Shown: positions 40,571 through 50,186 of the stretch, one piece after another
How positions within the stretch are numbered: the first letter of the stretch is position 1
How the letters are laid out: the number at the start of each line of letters is the position of its first letter
Assembly: GCA_035550595.1 (NCBI GenBank)
Contig: DASZOV010000141.1
Span: forward strand, 1-64,000
Reading direction: 5' to 3'
From: CALFMR01 sp035550595
GTDB lineage: Bacteria > Acidobacteriota > Vicinamibacteria > Vicinamibacterales > SCN-69-37
Length of the DNA: 64,000 bases
Made by a program: the position numbers and the translations under genes
Notes under the pieces: generated by a model
The model's input: only the letters and a program-made list of their open reading frames with translations
Told to the model about the DNA's origin: nothing
The model's database searches: none

Positions 40571-43268
40571 CTGGCGATCCGAAATCCTCCGCCGGCTCCA
40601 CGATCCGTCTACGGTCCAAGACGATGCCCTCGAGGAGATGGCGCAACATCTCGACCAGCGCCACCGTGCGCTCATCGCTCGCGGACGCACCGAGGACCAG
40701 GCGCGCGTCGAGACGCTTCAGGAACTCGATGATCCCGCGTCGGTCGCCGCGGCCCTGAGTCGATCCCCAACGCCGTGGTCACCCTCTCCGCCCGTGTCCG
40801 CGATCGGCCCGGTCCGGCGTCTCTCATGTGCCGTCCTCTCTCTGTTTGGTCGAGATGCGCGGTTCGGTCTTCGGCTGTTGCACCGGAACGTCGGCTTCAC
40901 CGCCGTCGCGGTCGTGACGCTGGCACTCGGCATCGCTGCCACGACCGCGATCTTCAGCGTCGTCTACGGACTGTTCTTCGCGCCGCTGCCGTATCGGCAG
41001 CCGGACCGTCTCGTGATGGTGTGGGAGTACGCGAACGGTCGCCGCATGAGCGCCTCGCCGAAGAGTTACACGGCGTGGAAACGCGAGGCCAGCGTGTTCG
41101 CCGACATCAACGCCTGGGGCGGACACGCCGTCAATCTGGCGACCGCCGATCGTCCGGAAGCCGTCAGCGCCGGCACCGCGACACCCGGATTCCTCGCGAT
41201 GCTCGGGTACGGTCACCCGCTCGCGCTCGGCCGATCCTTTCACGAAGACGAGGGCGTGCCGGGCCATGATCACGTCGTCGTCCTGACGTACCAGATCTGG
41301 CAGGAGCGCTTCGGTGGCGACCCGGGGATCGTCGGCCGTCAGGTGCGCGTGGACAATGAACCGTACACGGTCATCGGCGTGCTCGGGAAAGGGCCGGCCG
41401 ATCACCAGCAGAGCAAGATCTGGCTGCCACTGGCCTTGACCGACGCCGATCTCCAGTCGGACACGCCGCAGTTCTACGTGATGGCGCGGCTCCGTGATGA
41501 CGTCACGATCGAACAGGCGAACGCGAGCATGGCCGCGCTCAGCGCGCGTCTCGAGCGTGAGCGTTCCAGGCCCCGCGACGGATGGACGGTCCGCGTGGAG
41601 GCGTTCCGCAACGACTTCGTCACGCCCGCCACGATCCACGGGGTGTGGCTGCTCTTCGGTGCGGTGGTGTTCGTGCTGCTCATTGCGTGCACGAACGTCG
41701 CGAATCTGCTGCTGGCGCGCGGCACGGTGCGGCGCCGTGAGCTCGCGATTCGCGCGTCGCTCGGTGCTTCGAGGTGGTCGATCGCCGGTCAGTTACTCGT
41801 CGAGACACTGGTGCTGGCGCTCGTCGGCGGCGCACTCGGCGCTCTTCTCGCGTTCGCCATCGTCAAGGCTGTCGTCGCGCTGATGCCGCCCTTCACGCTG
41901 CCCTCGGAAACGGAGATCACGCTGAGCGTGCCCGTGCTGTTGTTCGCGCTGGCCGCGTGTACGCTGTCAGGTCTCGTCGCCGGGCTCGTGCCGGCGTGGC
42001 AGGCGTCACGAACGAACGCCGCCGATGCAATGAAAGAGGGCGGACGAACGGTCGGCGATCGCCGCCTCGGTCTCCGGCGCGCGCTCGTCGTCGTGGAGTT
42101 CGCGCTGGCATTGACGCTGCTCGCCGGCGGCGGCATGGCCGTCCACGCACTCGTGCGGCTGATGACCGTCGATCTCGGATTCCGCGCGGATCACGTGACG
42201 ACGTTCTCGCTGCCCGTACCGCAAGGCCGGCTCGATACATCGGACGAGACGCGCGCGTTCTATCAATCGCTGTCCGAGGGCATTGCTGCGGCGCCCGGCG
42301 TGAGCCACGCATCCGTCTCGACCAGCATGCCCGTTTCCGGCGGCTTCCGCCGCCAATTTGAAATCGCGTCTTCGCGCACGGCCGATCCGTCGGCGCGACC
42401 CTGGACCGGTGTCAACATCGTCACGCCGTCGTATCACGCGACGTTCGGCATTCCCATTCGGCAGGGACGCGCGTTCGCCGATACCGATCGTCCCGGCACC
42501 AGTCCGGTCGCGATCGTCAACGAGACATTCGTCACCGAGTTTCTATCGGGCCGCGCGCCGATTGGACAGCACATTCTGTTGTCGCCGGTTACCGGCGGCG
42601 CACCCGGCACGCCCGATCCGTCACCCATCGACTGGGAGATCGTCGGCGTGCAGGCAGACACCGCCAACGCCGGTCCCGGACGTCCAACGACCCCCCAAGT
42701 GTTGTTGCCGTTCGATCAGGATCCGCAGCCGCATGCGCTCGTCGCCGTGCGCACATCCGGCAGCCTGCCGATGCCACGGGCAGCCATCGAAGCGGTCGTC
42801 CACCGCATCGATCCGACGCTGCCGCTCGCGAACGTCCAGACCATCGAACAGACGCTCAGCGCCTCGATGGCGTCCGACCGTTTCTATACGGTGTTCTTCG
42901 CCGCGTTCGCGGCCGTGGCGCTGATCCTGGCCGCGGTCGGGATCTACGGCGTCATGTCGTTCACCGTCGCCCAGCGCACACACGAGATCGGGCTCCGCAT
43001 GGCGCTCGGCGGCGGCAAGCGGCACGTCGTCGCGCAGATCGTGCGCGAAGGGATGACGACGGCTATTGCAGGCACCGCGCTCGGTGCAATCGGAGCCGCG
43101 TTCATCGGCCGGACGTTGCAAGGCGCAATCTACGGCATCGAGCCGTCGAATCCGCTGCCGTTCGTGGCCGTCGCCATCGTGCTCATCATCGCGGCGTTCG
43201 TCGCCTGTCTGATCCCGGCGCGCCGCGCGGCGTCGGTCGATCCAATGGTGATCTTGCGCCAATCGTGA
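40563..43268 (+). CDS. ADOP-type ABC permease with permease-prefix domain
   Basis: 901 residues. An N-terminal prefix (WRSEILRRLHDPSTVQDDALEEMAQHLDQRHRALIARG) precedes two MacB/FtsX modules: FGLRLLHRNVGFTAVAVVTLALGIAATTAIFSVVYGL, GAVVFVLLIACTNVANLLLARGTVRRRELAIRASLGASRWSI and, in the second half, AAVALILAAVGIYGVMSFTVAQRTHEIGLRMALGGGKRHVV. No ATPase gene accompanies it. It is coupled to PadR by overlapping reading frames. A short decayed copy of this family's C-terminus lies at 51.0-51.1 kb. Confidence 0.92.
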   Translation: MPDWRSEILRRLHDPSTVQDDALEEMAQHLDQRHRALIARGRTEDQARVETLQELDDPASVAAALSRSPTPWSPSPPVSAIGPVRRLSCAVLSLFGRDARFGLRLLHRNVGFTAVAVVTLALGIAATTAIFSVVYGLFFAPLPYRQPDRLVMVWEYANGRRMSASPKSYTAWKREASVFADINAWGGHAVNLATADRPEAVSAGTATPGFLAMLGYGHPLALGRSFHEDEGVPGHDHVVVLTYQIWQERFGGDPGIVGRQVRVDNEPYTVIGVLGKGPADHQQSKIWLPLALTDADLQSDTPQFYVMARLRDDVTIEQANASMAALSARLERERSRPRDGWTVRVEAFRNDFVTPATIHGVWLLFGAVVFVLLIACTNVANLLLARGTVRRRELAIRASLGASRWSIAGQLLVETLVLALVGGALGALLAFAIVKAVVALMPPFTLPSETEITLSVPVLLFALAACTLSGLVAGLVPAWQASRTNAADAMKEGGRTVGDRRLGLRRALVVVEFALALTLLAGGGMAVHALVRLMTVDLGFRADHVTTFSLPVPQGRLDTSDETRAFYQSLSEGIAAAPGVSHASVSTSMPVSGGFRRQFEIASSRTADPSARPWTGVNIVTPSYHATFGIPIRQGRAFADTDRPGTSPVAIVNETFVTEFLSGRAPIGQHILLSPVTGGAPGTPDPSPIDWEIVGVQADTANAGPGRPTTPQVLLPFDQDPQPHALVAVRTSGSLPMPRAAIEAVVHRIDPTLPLANVQTIEQTLSASMASDRFYTVFFAAFAAVALILAAVGIYGVMSFTVAQRTHEIGLRMALGGGKRHVVAQIVREGMTTAIAGTALGAIGAAFIGRTLQGAIYGIEPSNPLPFVAVAIVLIIAAFVACLIPARRAASVDPMVILRQS

Positions 43269-43311
43269 GATAGCGACCGATCACCGAGCGGGCTCGTGCG
43301 TCCCGCGCCGC

Positions 43312-44769
43312 TCACCGGCTCGGCGCGTCGTCGGCTTTCAAGTCGCCGAGCACGTACTGCATGCCAGCAAGGACGTGCTCGAGGATCGGCGTCATCGCGT
43401 AGATGCGCTCGCTGTGGCCGAGCGCTTCGTAGAACACGCGGCCCTGGCCTTCGCGCCGGATCCAGCTCAGGCCGAAGTCGTGATCGGGGCGCGGATGTTC
43501 CTCGAGCGCGCGGTCGGCGGCGCTCATCTTCGAATAGTCGATGCTCGTGAGCACATGGACGTTGTCGCGCGACCACGACTTCGCCGCCATCGTGTAGATC
43601 TCGTCATGGACGTCGAACGACTGGCCGTGGAACATCGACGTCAGCGGGCTCGAGGGATCGTCGATCTTGACGGTGATCTGCTGCGGATCGAACCAGTGGA
43701 ACTTGAAGTAGCCGCCGATCAGATGATTGAAGTCCGGCCACGTGCCGACCTGCGTGTCCGGTCCCTGCGGCACGGGCGGCGCCGGCGAGGGCTGCGGAAT
43801 CATCAGCGCGAAGAACGCGAAGTCCGACTGCAGCAGGCGGCCGGATCCGGCGCGATCCAGCGTCCGGAACCACGCCCCCGTGAGCGCGTCCATCTCCGCG
43901 CGATCCAGCTTGCCGTCATGATTGCGATCGCCCTGGCTCAGCATGACCGGCGCGAGCGTCGCACCCGGGGAGAACGATCCGAGGAGTGCCGCGACGCCGC
44001 CGCCAGGCGCCGGCGGCGTGCTGTCTTCGTGATACGAATCGGTTGCCGCGTGAATGCCCGCGAGGCCCTTACCGCCGCGGACGAAGTCGAGGAGCGCCTT
44101 GCGCCGGGCGGCCGTCGCCGCAGCATCTTTCGGATCGTCGAGAAACGCGCCGGTCGTGCTCGCGAGGAACACGGCGTCGTACTGCGCGAGGTTCGCGGCC
44201 GTGATGTCCGCCGGGTCGTACGTGATCGTCGTCGTCCACGCGCCAGTCTTCGTGCCGAGCGCCTCGATGGTCTTGGCGGCGAGCGGGATGGTCGAGTGGA
44301 CGAAGCCCGCCGCATGCGCGAGCACGAGCACCTTGCGCGGACGAAGCGGCGTCGCAGGCGCATGGTCGGGTAACGCCGACATCATCGCGGCGACCGTGGC
44401 CGGGTCCGCCGTCTCGGGCTGCGCGCCATTGCCGCCCATGTTGAACGCCGAGGCCAGTCCCGACATCGGCATCGCGGCGTTGAGCGCGGTCGTCAAGGCC
44501 GCGGCGTCAACGGCGCCGCTGCCCGCGGTGTCCGCCGTGGTCAGCCATCGATCGCCCGCGGCCGTCAATTCGGCGCTCGTCAGCGCGCCGTCCTTGTTCG
44601 TGTCAGCGTTGAGAAAAATGAGGGTCGACGACAGCAGTCCGCCAATGCTGGCGCTCGTGCCGAGCGGCAGCGTCGCGGACGCTTGTCGGGCGGCAACGGC
44701 ATGATGAGAGGCCAGCCCGACCGCGAACGTTGCGGCGGCGACCGATGCGACGAGTCGTGACGACGGCAT
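43312..44769 (-). CDS. Secreted ThuA-like protein with two EF-hand regions
   Basis: 485 residues with a signal peptide (LVASVAAATFAVGLASHHAVA). An N-terminal EF-hand pair, FLNADTNKDGALTSAELTAAG plus DTAGSGAVDAAALT, precedes a ThuA/GATase-like domain: RKVLVLAHAAGFVHSTIPLAAKTIEALG, ADITAANLAQYDAVFLASTTG, GKGLAGIHAATDSYHE and, at the end, QGRVFYEALGHSERIY. A second EF-hand-like stretch, MLSQGDRNHDGKLDRAEMDALT, is inserted inside the ThuA domain. ThuA relatives bind or modify sugars (trehalose utilisation); here calcium-dependent extracytoplasmic function is likely. Confidence 0.85.
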   Translation of the reverse strand: MPSSRLVASVAAATFAVGLASHHAVAARQASATLPLGTSASIGGLLSSTLIFLNADTNKDGALTSAELTAAGDRWLTTADTAGSGAVDAAALTTALNAAMPMSGLASAFNMGGNGAQPETADPATVAAMMSALPDHAPATPLRPRKVLVLAHAAGFVHSTIPLAAKTIEALGTKTGAWTTTITYDPADITAANLAQYDAVFLASTTGAFLDDPKDAAATAARRKALLDFVRGGKGLAGIHAATDSYHEDSTPPAPGGGVAALLGSFSPGATLAPVMLSQGDRNHDGKLDRAEMDALTGAWFRTLDRAGSGRLLQSDFAFFALMIPQPSPAPPVPQGPDTQVGTWPDFNHLIGGYFKFHWFDPQQITVKIDDPSSPLTSMFHGQSFDVHDEIYTMAAKSWSRDNVHVLTSIDYSKMSAADRALEEHPRPDHDFGLSWIRREGQGRVFYEALGHSERIYAMTPILEHVLAGMQYVLGDLKADDAPSR

Positions 44770-44884
44770 GGCAGATCCTTTCCGGGGGACGGGGCATCGA
44801 GCTGCGTCCGCGCCTGCGCCGATATTATCGACCTCGCGATCGAAGCGCCAATCCTCGCCCAGCCTGACGTCGGCCCGCGCCGCG

Positions 44885-46339
44885 TCACCGCAGCAGCGCC
44901 TCCTCGAGCGTGTCGGCGAAGGCCTGCGCCTGACGGACCTGATCGATCGTCGCGAAGCAGTCGAAGGCCGTCGCGGTCACCGCAGCGGCGCGCTTTTCGA
45001 GAACCGCTGGGAGCACGTCCGGCAGGACGGGGCATTCGCTCAAAAGGCCGAGCAGGCACGCCCAGATCGGCAGGTCGAGCGTGCTGACGACGTCCAGCGT
45101 GTCCTGGACGCGCCAGGGCGCGCCGTCCGCGATGTGGCGATCGAGGGCGCGGGCAAGCGTGGCGAGGTCGCGCTCGGTCGTTGCGTCGACGCTGCGGACG
45201 TGCGTCAGCACCGCGGCGAGCCGGCGCGCGACGTACAGGCTCACGCCTTCGTAGAGATACGTCCAACCGGTCTCGAACAGCGCGACGAGATCGCGATCGC
45301 GCAGCAGATCGTTGCGATAGGCCGCGCGATCGAGAAGGCCGGCCTCGCCCGGCCCGCCACTGCCGCCTTCGATGTCGATTCCGAGATTGCACGCGCCGAC
45401 GACGGCACGGCCGGCCTCTTCGACGGTCATCGGCCGGTTGTAGAGCGAGCAGCCAGCCGCCAGCGTGTTCACGAGAAAGGCGAGTTCCCCGGCACGTGCG
45501 GTGGGCGCGGTGGGGTCGACCGCCGGCGCGTGGACGTACGCGGCGGCGATGGCGTTTCTCGGCCTCGCCGCGCCGGGCGAGGCCGGCCTCGCGTGTCGCG
45601 CGAGCTCCAGAAATGCGCGCGCATCGTTGGCCGTGACATAGCCCTGCTGTACGCGCCGGTCTTCACGCGAGATCGCGGCGTCGTGCAGGATCTGCTCGGG
45701 CTCGAGCAGCAGCACGTCGAGCTCGTCGTCTTCCGGCGTCGAGTTCGAGAGCGCACGACATCCGCGCATGAGTGCGTGGAGGCCGTCGGCGTCCTCCGCC
45801 TCTAGCGCAAGCAGCAGATGGACGATGGCATCCCAGACGTCCGTGTCTCGACCGCGCACGAGGTAGCCGCAGATCTCGGCTTCGAGATCGTCCGGCACGC
45901 GTGTGGCGGCTTCGTCATCGCTGGGCGCGGTCGGGAGAAAAATGGCCGGATCGCACACTCGGATGTGCCGTGAGAGTCCGACGATGACGAGGTCGCGGTC
46001 GAGCGTGGTGAGCAGACGCGCGGCGGATGCCGCGTCGATGTCCGCCAGCATCTCGAGCCACGCGCCGAACCGTTCGGCGTCGAACACGTCGTCGCGCTCT
46101 GGGAGCGTCTGCCAGAGATCGAGATCGAGGACGGCGGTGATCTGTTCAGGCGCGGCTGCGGCTACGAGTGGGCCGCAGGCGTCGAGGCCGTTCGTGCGAA
46201 TCAGGTGATGGAGCGACTCAGGCGCGAGACGTGCAACGAGCTCCGGCAGGTTCGGCGAGTCGAGCAGGCGAGCGAGATGATCGGCGGGCCGATCGCGGAG
46301 ATGAGAAAGGGCGCCGCGCGAGCGATCGGGTCTCGGCAT
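44885..46339 (-). CDS. DUF6178-like cytoplasmic protein
   Basis: 484 residues, rich in Ala, Leu and Asp, without signal or membrane segments. It resembles DUF6178 proteins: LPELVARLAPESLHHLIRTNGLDACGPLVAAAAPEQITAVLDLDLW, VWDAIVHLLLALEAEDADGLHALMRGCRAL and LLLEPEQILHDAAISREDRRVQQGYVTANDARAFLELAR. Function is unknown. The start codon abuts a 13-base perfect inverted repeat that contains its likely -10 (TATCAT), suggesting tight regulation. Gene appears monocistronic, followed by 115 gene-free bases. Confidence 0.65.
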   Translation of the reverse strand: MPRPDRSRGALSHLRDRPADHLARLLDSPNLPELVARLAPESLHHLIRTNGLDACGPLVAAAAPEQITAVLDLDLWQTLPERDDVFDAERFGAWLEMLADIDAASAARLLTTLDRDLVIVGLSRHIRVCDPAIFLPTAPSDDEAATRVPDDLEAEICGYLVRGRDTDVWDAIVHLLLALEAEDADGLHALMRGCRALSNSTPEDDELDVLLLEPEQILHDAAISREDRRVQQGYVTANDARAFLELARHARPASPGAARPRNAIAAAYVHAPAVDPTAPTARAGELAFLVNTLAAGCSLYNRPMTVEEAGRAVVGACNLGIDIEGGSGGPGEAGLLDRAAYRNDLLRDRDLVALFETGWTYLYEGVSLYVARRLAAVLTHVRSVDATTERDLATLARALDRHIADGAPWRVQDTLDVVSTLDLPIWACLLGLLSECPVLPDVLPAVLEKRAAAVTATAFDCFATIDQVRQAQAFADTLEEALLR

Positions 46340-46370
46340 GGGCCGCCGATGATACGGTCATCGGCGGCCC
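46340..46370 (-). promoter_or_regulatory. Large inverted repeat at the DUF6178-like promoter
   Basis: GGGCCGCCGATGA (46340-46352), five-base spacer, TCATCGGCGGCCC (46358-46370): a perfect 13-base palindrome ending one base before the ATG. On the minus strand TATCAT sits in its middle, so it could act as a repressor site or as a 5' mRNA hairpin. The remainder of 46371-46456 has no gene. Confidence 0.65.
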
Positions 46371-46456
46371 AGAAACAGTCTTGAAATGAAACGCGTGTCT
46401 TCCGATACTGATAGTGGGGACGCGTGAATCGTCCCCGCCCGTTCCGCGGGGCCGCG

Positions 46457-47677
46457 TTACTTCGGCGTCACGCGGAACAGTCCGCCCGGATTCGCATCCT
46501 CCAGCATCCAGATCGCGCCGTCGGGCGCGACTTCCACGTCGCGAATGCGATGGTCGACCTTCCAGCGCTCGGCCGGCGTCGCGCCGCCCTTGCCATCGAA
46601 GGTGATGCGGTTGAGCGTCTGCGACGCCATGCCGCCAATCAGCGCCGACCCGTTCCAGTTCGGGAACATCGCGCCCTTGTAGAACGTGAGGCTGCCCGGG
46701 GCGATGACCGGCGCCCAGTAGATCACCGGCTTGGTGAGATCCGACCGCGTGTCCGGACTCGGGATGGGCACGCCGTCGTAGTTCACGCCATACGAGACGA
46801 GCGGCCAGCCGTAATTCTTGCCCGGCTCGATGAGGTTCAGTTCATCGCCGCCGCGCGGGCCGTGCTCGACTTCCCAGAGTTTGCCATCGGGTCCGAACGC
46901 AAGGCCGTACGGCGTCCGAACTCCGGTCGACCACACCTCGGACGGCGTCAGGTTCGGTGCGGGGAAGGTGTACGTGCTGACGACGGGCGCAGTCTTCGCG
47001 GCCTCGGTGTCGCGCGGCGGATCGATGAGCGTCACGCTCGTCGCGCCCGTTTTGCCGGCCATCGGGTTGCCAGGCGCGGGCTTGCCGTCGAGCGTCAGAC
47101 GAAGGATTTTGCCGAGCTCCTGATCCGGATCCTGCGCGACCGTGAAGCGCTGCCGATCGCCGACCGTCAGGAACAGATACTGTCCGTCGGGCGAGAACGC
47201 GATCTGCGCGCCGAACTGACCGCCCTTGCCCTTGGGCATCTGGTGCCAGAGCACCTGCAAGCCGTCGAGACGCGCCGTCGACCCGTCGATCACGAGCTGC
47301 GCGCGCGCGAGCGCCAGGCTCGACCCGCCATCGCCCGGCTCCGAATAGGTGAGATAGATGCTGTGGTCGGTGGCGTAGTGAGGCGAAAGAAAGACGCCCA
47401 GCATGCCGCCTTGTCCCTGGTGCAGGACGGCCGGCACGTTGGTGACCGGCGTCTTCGCGCCTTGCTGCGTCACCAGCCAGAGCGCGCCGACTTTCTCCGT
47501 GATGAGCATGCGCCCATCCGGTAGAAATGCGATGCGCCAGGGCAGATTGAACGTCGTCACCTGCGTCATCGTGAACGGCATGGTCGGTTCAGGCGTCTGG
47601 TTGCCCGCGTTGACCTGGGCCTGTGCCGTGGTCGCCGCGAGCGCCAGGAGCAGCGCCGCATTCACAAGCGTTTTCAT
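46457..47677 (-). CDS. Secreted PQQ-dependent sugar dehydrogenase (soluble aldose type)
   Basis: 406 residues from the ATG at 47677, with GAGAGGAC upstream and a signal peptide ending TTAQAQ. Six-blade propeller motifs of the GDH-B family: LPWRIAFLPDGRMLITEKVGALWLV, GQGGMLGVFLSPHYATDHSIYLTYSE, GGQFGAQIAFSPDGQYLFLTVGDRQ, VWSTGVRTPYGLAFGPDGKLWEVEHGPRGGDELNLIEPGKNYGWPLVSYG. HGPRGGDEL and KNYGWP are the classical signatures near PQQ. It should oxidise aldoses in the periplasm. Confidence 0.92.
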   Translation of the reverse strand: MKTLVNAALLLALAATTAQAQVNAGNQTPEPTMPFTMTQVTTFNLPWRIAFLPDGRMLITEKVGALWLVTQQGAKTPVTNVPAVLHQGQGGMLGVFLSPHYATDHSIYLTYSEPGDGGSSLALARAQLVIDGSTARLDGLQVLWHQMPKGKGGQFGAQIAFSPDGQYLFLTVGDRQRFTVAQDPDQELGKILRLTLDGKPAPGNPMAGKTGATSVTLIDPPRDTEAAKTAPVVSTYTFPAPNLTPSEVWSTGVRTPYGLAFGPDGKLWEVEHGPRGGDELNLIEPGKNYGWPLVSYGVNYDGVPIPSPDTRSDLTKPVIYWAPVIAPGSLTFYKGAMFPNWNGSALIGGMASQTLNRITFDGKGGATPAERWKVDHRIRDVEVAPDGAIWMLEDANPGGLFRVTPK

Positions 47678-47748
47678 GAGGTCCTCTCTCTGCGGATGGT
47701 AAGGAACAAGCGTATGCCACTCGGCCCGCCGCGCACCAGAGGCCGGCG

Positions 47749-48561
47749 TCAGTGACCCGTCGCCAGGTGAACCTGCACCCACACGAGCTTCATCGGCTTG
47801 ACGTGGTCGTCCTTCGGCTTCGGTCCGCGCATGGGCATCATCGGGCCGAAATACCCGCCGTAGGGATCGATGACGTACGGGTCGGTCGACATCGGATTGT
47901 CGAGCCCGTTGTGGCGTCGAACCTTCGGATCGGCGGGCGTCTCGAGACCGAGGAGCACCGTGGCGCCAGGCTTGGCGTCGATGGCATAGGGCGTCGCGTC
48001 GCTCTTCGCGAGCGGTAGCTTCAACTCATAGACGACGGACCGATCTTCCATGCCGGAGGCGAGATTGATGCCGATGGCGTCCGTCTGCTCGATGAGCCGG
48101 CGCTGGCTCTTGCCCGGGCCGAGCAGATCGAACGAGTCGAGCGCCTGCGGCGCGGGCGCTGCGGCGAGCGTGTCGCCCACGGCAGCCGTTGGCGTTGCGC
48201 CCGGCAGCGGCTCGGCGGTGAGGCCTTCGAGCCGGACGCCGAACGTCTGCGTCTGCCGCTCGCTCGGATCGAACCAGACGACGAGCCCGGTCGCGAGCTG
48301 CTGGCGAATCGTGGGATCGTTCGACGCGACGGCGAGATAGACGGCATCGTGGTCGTTGGCGACGCCGACCATCGGCCCGTTGTCGACGCGCTGCAGCGCC
48401 GGCCAGTCGGCGGTTGACCCATCGACGGTGAGCGACGCGCTTCGCCAGGTGGCGTCGAGCGAGGGATCGGCCGCGCGGGCCGTGGCCAGCGCGGATGTGG
48501 TGAGAAGTGCGGCCACGGCCAGCGTTCGCACGGTGGGCCACGCGGAAAGGCGGTCAGACAT
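47749..48561 (-). CDS. Secreted CBM9/DOMON-like domain protein
   Basis: 270 residues from the ATG at 48561, because a signal peptide (PTVRTLAVAALLTTSALATARAA) follows; the longer open frame overlaps the next gene and is unconserved. LTVDGSTADWPALQRVDNGPMVGVANDHDAVYLAVASNDPTIRQQLATGLVVWFDPSERQTQTFGVRLEG fits a CBM9-like/DOMON beta-sandwich, which binds sugars or haem. The C-terminus is rich in Pro, Met and Gly (YGGYFGPMMPMRGPKPKDD). Encoded between the sugar dehydrogenase and the Ada-AlkA gene on the same strand; a haem-relay role to the dehydrogenase is conceivable but speculative. Confidence 0.65.
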   Translation of the reverse strand: MSDRLSAWPTVRTLAVAALLTTSALATARAADPSLDATWRSASLTVDGSTADWPALQRVDNGPMVGVANDHDAVYLAVASNDPTIRQQLATGLVVWFDPSERQTQTFGVRLEGLTAEPLPGATPTAAVGDTLAAAPAPQALDSFDLLGPGKSQRRLIEQTDAIGINLASGMEDRSVVYELKLPLAKSDATPYAIDAKPGATVLLGLETPADPKVRRHNGLDNPMSTDPYVIDPYGGYFGPMMPMRGPKPKDDHVKPMKLVWVQVHLATGH

Positions 48562-48613
48562 GTCCGGCCTCGGACCGGCGGCGCGCTGGCGGGAACGACG
48601 CCGGAAGATCCGA

Positions 48614-50095
48614 TTATCCGACAGACGCGGCTCTGGCGGCGGCCATTTGCCACAGGTGCATGACCGCATAGCTGCGCCACGGTCGCCACGACTCGGCGAG
48701 CGCATCAGCTTCCGTGGCCGTGGCGTTGCCGAGCGCGCGGCGCACGGCGACGTCCTCTTTGGGAAACGCGTCCGGCCAGGCGAGTGCACGCATCGCGATG
48801 TACTGCGCCGTCCACGGCCCGATGCCCGGCACGTCGAGGAGACGCCGGACGACGTCGTCGGGACGAGGCGCGTCGCGGCGATCGAGATCGATTGCGCCTG
48901 ACACGTGCGCCTTCGCCAGCGCGACGAGGCTTCGCGCTCGCGCGCTGACGACGCCGTGGCGGGCGATGTCGGCAGGGCGGGACGCAGCGAGGCGATCCGG
49001 TGATGGCGAGAGGCGGCACAGTTCGGCGAACGGCGTGACGATCGGATCGCCGAGGGCCTGCGCCAATCGACCGCACAAGGTCGTGGCGCCTTTCACCGTC
49101 ACCTGCTGGCCGAGGATCGCGCGCACGCCGAGTTCGAATCCGTTGAACGCGCCTGGAACGCGAAGACCTGGCGCTGCGCGGACGCCGGGTGCGAGACGCG
49201 CGTCACGGCGCAGGTGTCGCGCGATGACGTCAGGCCGCGCGTCCAGATCGAACAGCGCGCGCACGCGTCGCAGCACGGCCGGCAGCGCGGGCGCCAGGTG
49301 CGGCGGTAGTTCGACGACGAGCGCGTGCTGGGCGCGCGCATGGGTCACGCGCAGCCAGCCGGTCGTCGCGCCGATCCGCACGGTTCGCGCGTACGCCGTG
49401 TCCGTCACGTGCTCGACGCCGGCGAACGCACGTGCGCGAAGAAAGGCGAGGATGCCCGTCCAGTCGTACGGCGGCCGATAGACGAGACGCAGCCTCAGCG
49501 TTCCGCCATCGGACGCGGCGTCCGCATGGTCGGCGGCATTCCTTCGCAATCGCGTCGGCGGCATCCCGTAGCGTTGCGTAAAGGCGTCGTTGAAGCGGCG
49601 CAGACTCGCGAACCCGCTGGCGAAGGCGATCTCGGTAATCGGCAGCATCGTCTCGGTCAGAAGCTGTTTGGCGAGGAGCAGCCGGCGCGTGAGCAGGAGT
49701 TGGATCGGCGGCACGCCCAGTTCCTGGCGCACGATGCGCCGGACCTGTCGTGAGCTGAGCTCGAACTCGTCGGCGATGGCGTCCAAACCGCACCGTTCGT
49801 CCGCGCCCGTCGCCTCCAGCCGTTCAACCATCAGCGCCGCAATCCGCGCCGCGTCGTCGACGGGCGCGCTGCCAGGGGCGAGTTCGGGACGGCAGCGCAG
49901 ACACGGGCGGAATCCGGCTTGCTCGGCTTCGGGCGGCGTCGCGAAGAAGCGGCAGTTCGACGACTTCGGCGTGCGCGCGGGACAGATCGGGCGGCAGTAC
50001 ACGCCGGTCGACGTGACCCCGACGAAGAAGACCCCGTCGAAGCGCGCGTCGCGCGCGGCGAGAGCACGGTAAAGGCGGCGATCGTCGGCGACCAT
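48614..50095 (-). CDS. Ada-like regulator fused to AlkA glycosylase
   Basis: 493 residues from ATG 50095 (an earlier ATG at 50152 adds 19 unconserved residues). N-terminal Ada metal domain: YRALAARDARFDGVFFVGVTSTGVYCRPICPARTPKSSNCRFF..FRPCLRCRPE, with the four Cys (CRPIC, CLRC) that accept methyl groups from phosphotriesters. An AraC-type helix-turn-helix follows (FELSSRQVRRIVRQELG, ITEIAFASGFASLRRFNDAFTQRYGMPPTRLRR). From ~200 the AlkA fold ends in FELGVRAILGQQVTVKGATTL and LLDVPGIGPWTAQYIAMRAL with catalytic Asp in FPKEDVAVRRAL. It both senses and repairs alkylation. Diverges from ogt. Confidence 0.93.
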   Translation of the reverse strand: MVADDRRLYRALAARDARFDGVFFVGVTSTGVYCRPICPARTPKSSNCRFFATPPEAEQAGFRPCLRCRPELAPGSAPVDDAARIAALMVERLEATGADERCGLDAIADEFELSSRQVRRIVRQELGVPPIQLLLTRRLLLAKQLLTETMLPITEIAFASGFASLRRFNDAFTQRYGMPPTRLRRNAADHADAASDGGTLRLRLVYRPPYDWTGILAFLRARAFAGVEHVTDTAYARTVRIGATTGWLRVTHARAQHALVVELPPHLAPALPAVLRRVRALFDLDARPDVIARHLRRDARLAPGVRAAPGLRVPGAFNGFELGVRAILGQQVTVKGATTLCGRLAQALGDPIVTPFAELCRLSPSPDRLAASRPADIARHGVVSARARSLVALAKAHVSGAIDLDRRDAPRPDDVVRRLLDVPGIGPWTAQYIAMRALAWPDAFPKEDVAVRRALGNATATEADALAESWRPWRSYAVMHLWQMAAARAASVG

Positions 50096-50186
50096 GTTCT
50101 CCACGATACGGGACCCGACGCGCCTCGACCAGCCATTTTCGGACATGGGCACGCGAAGGACTCGGCGTCCGAAAACGGCGAGCGTG

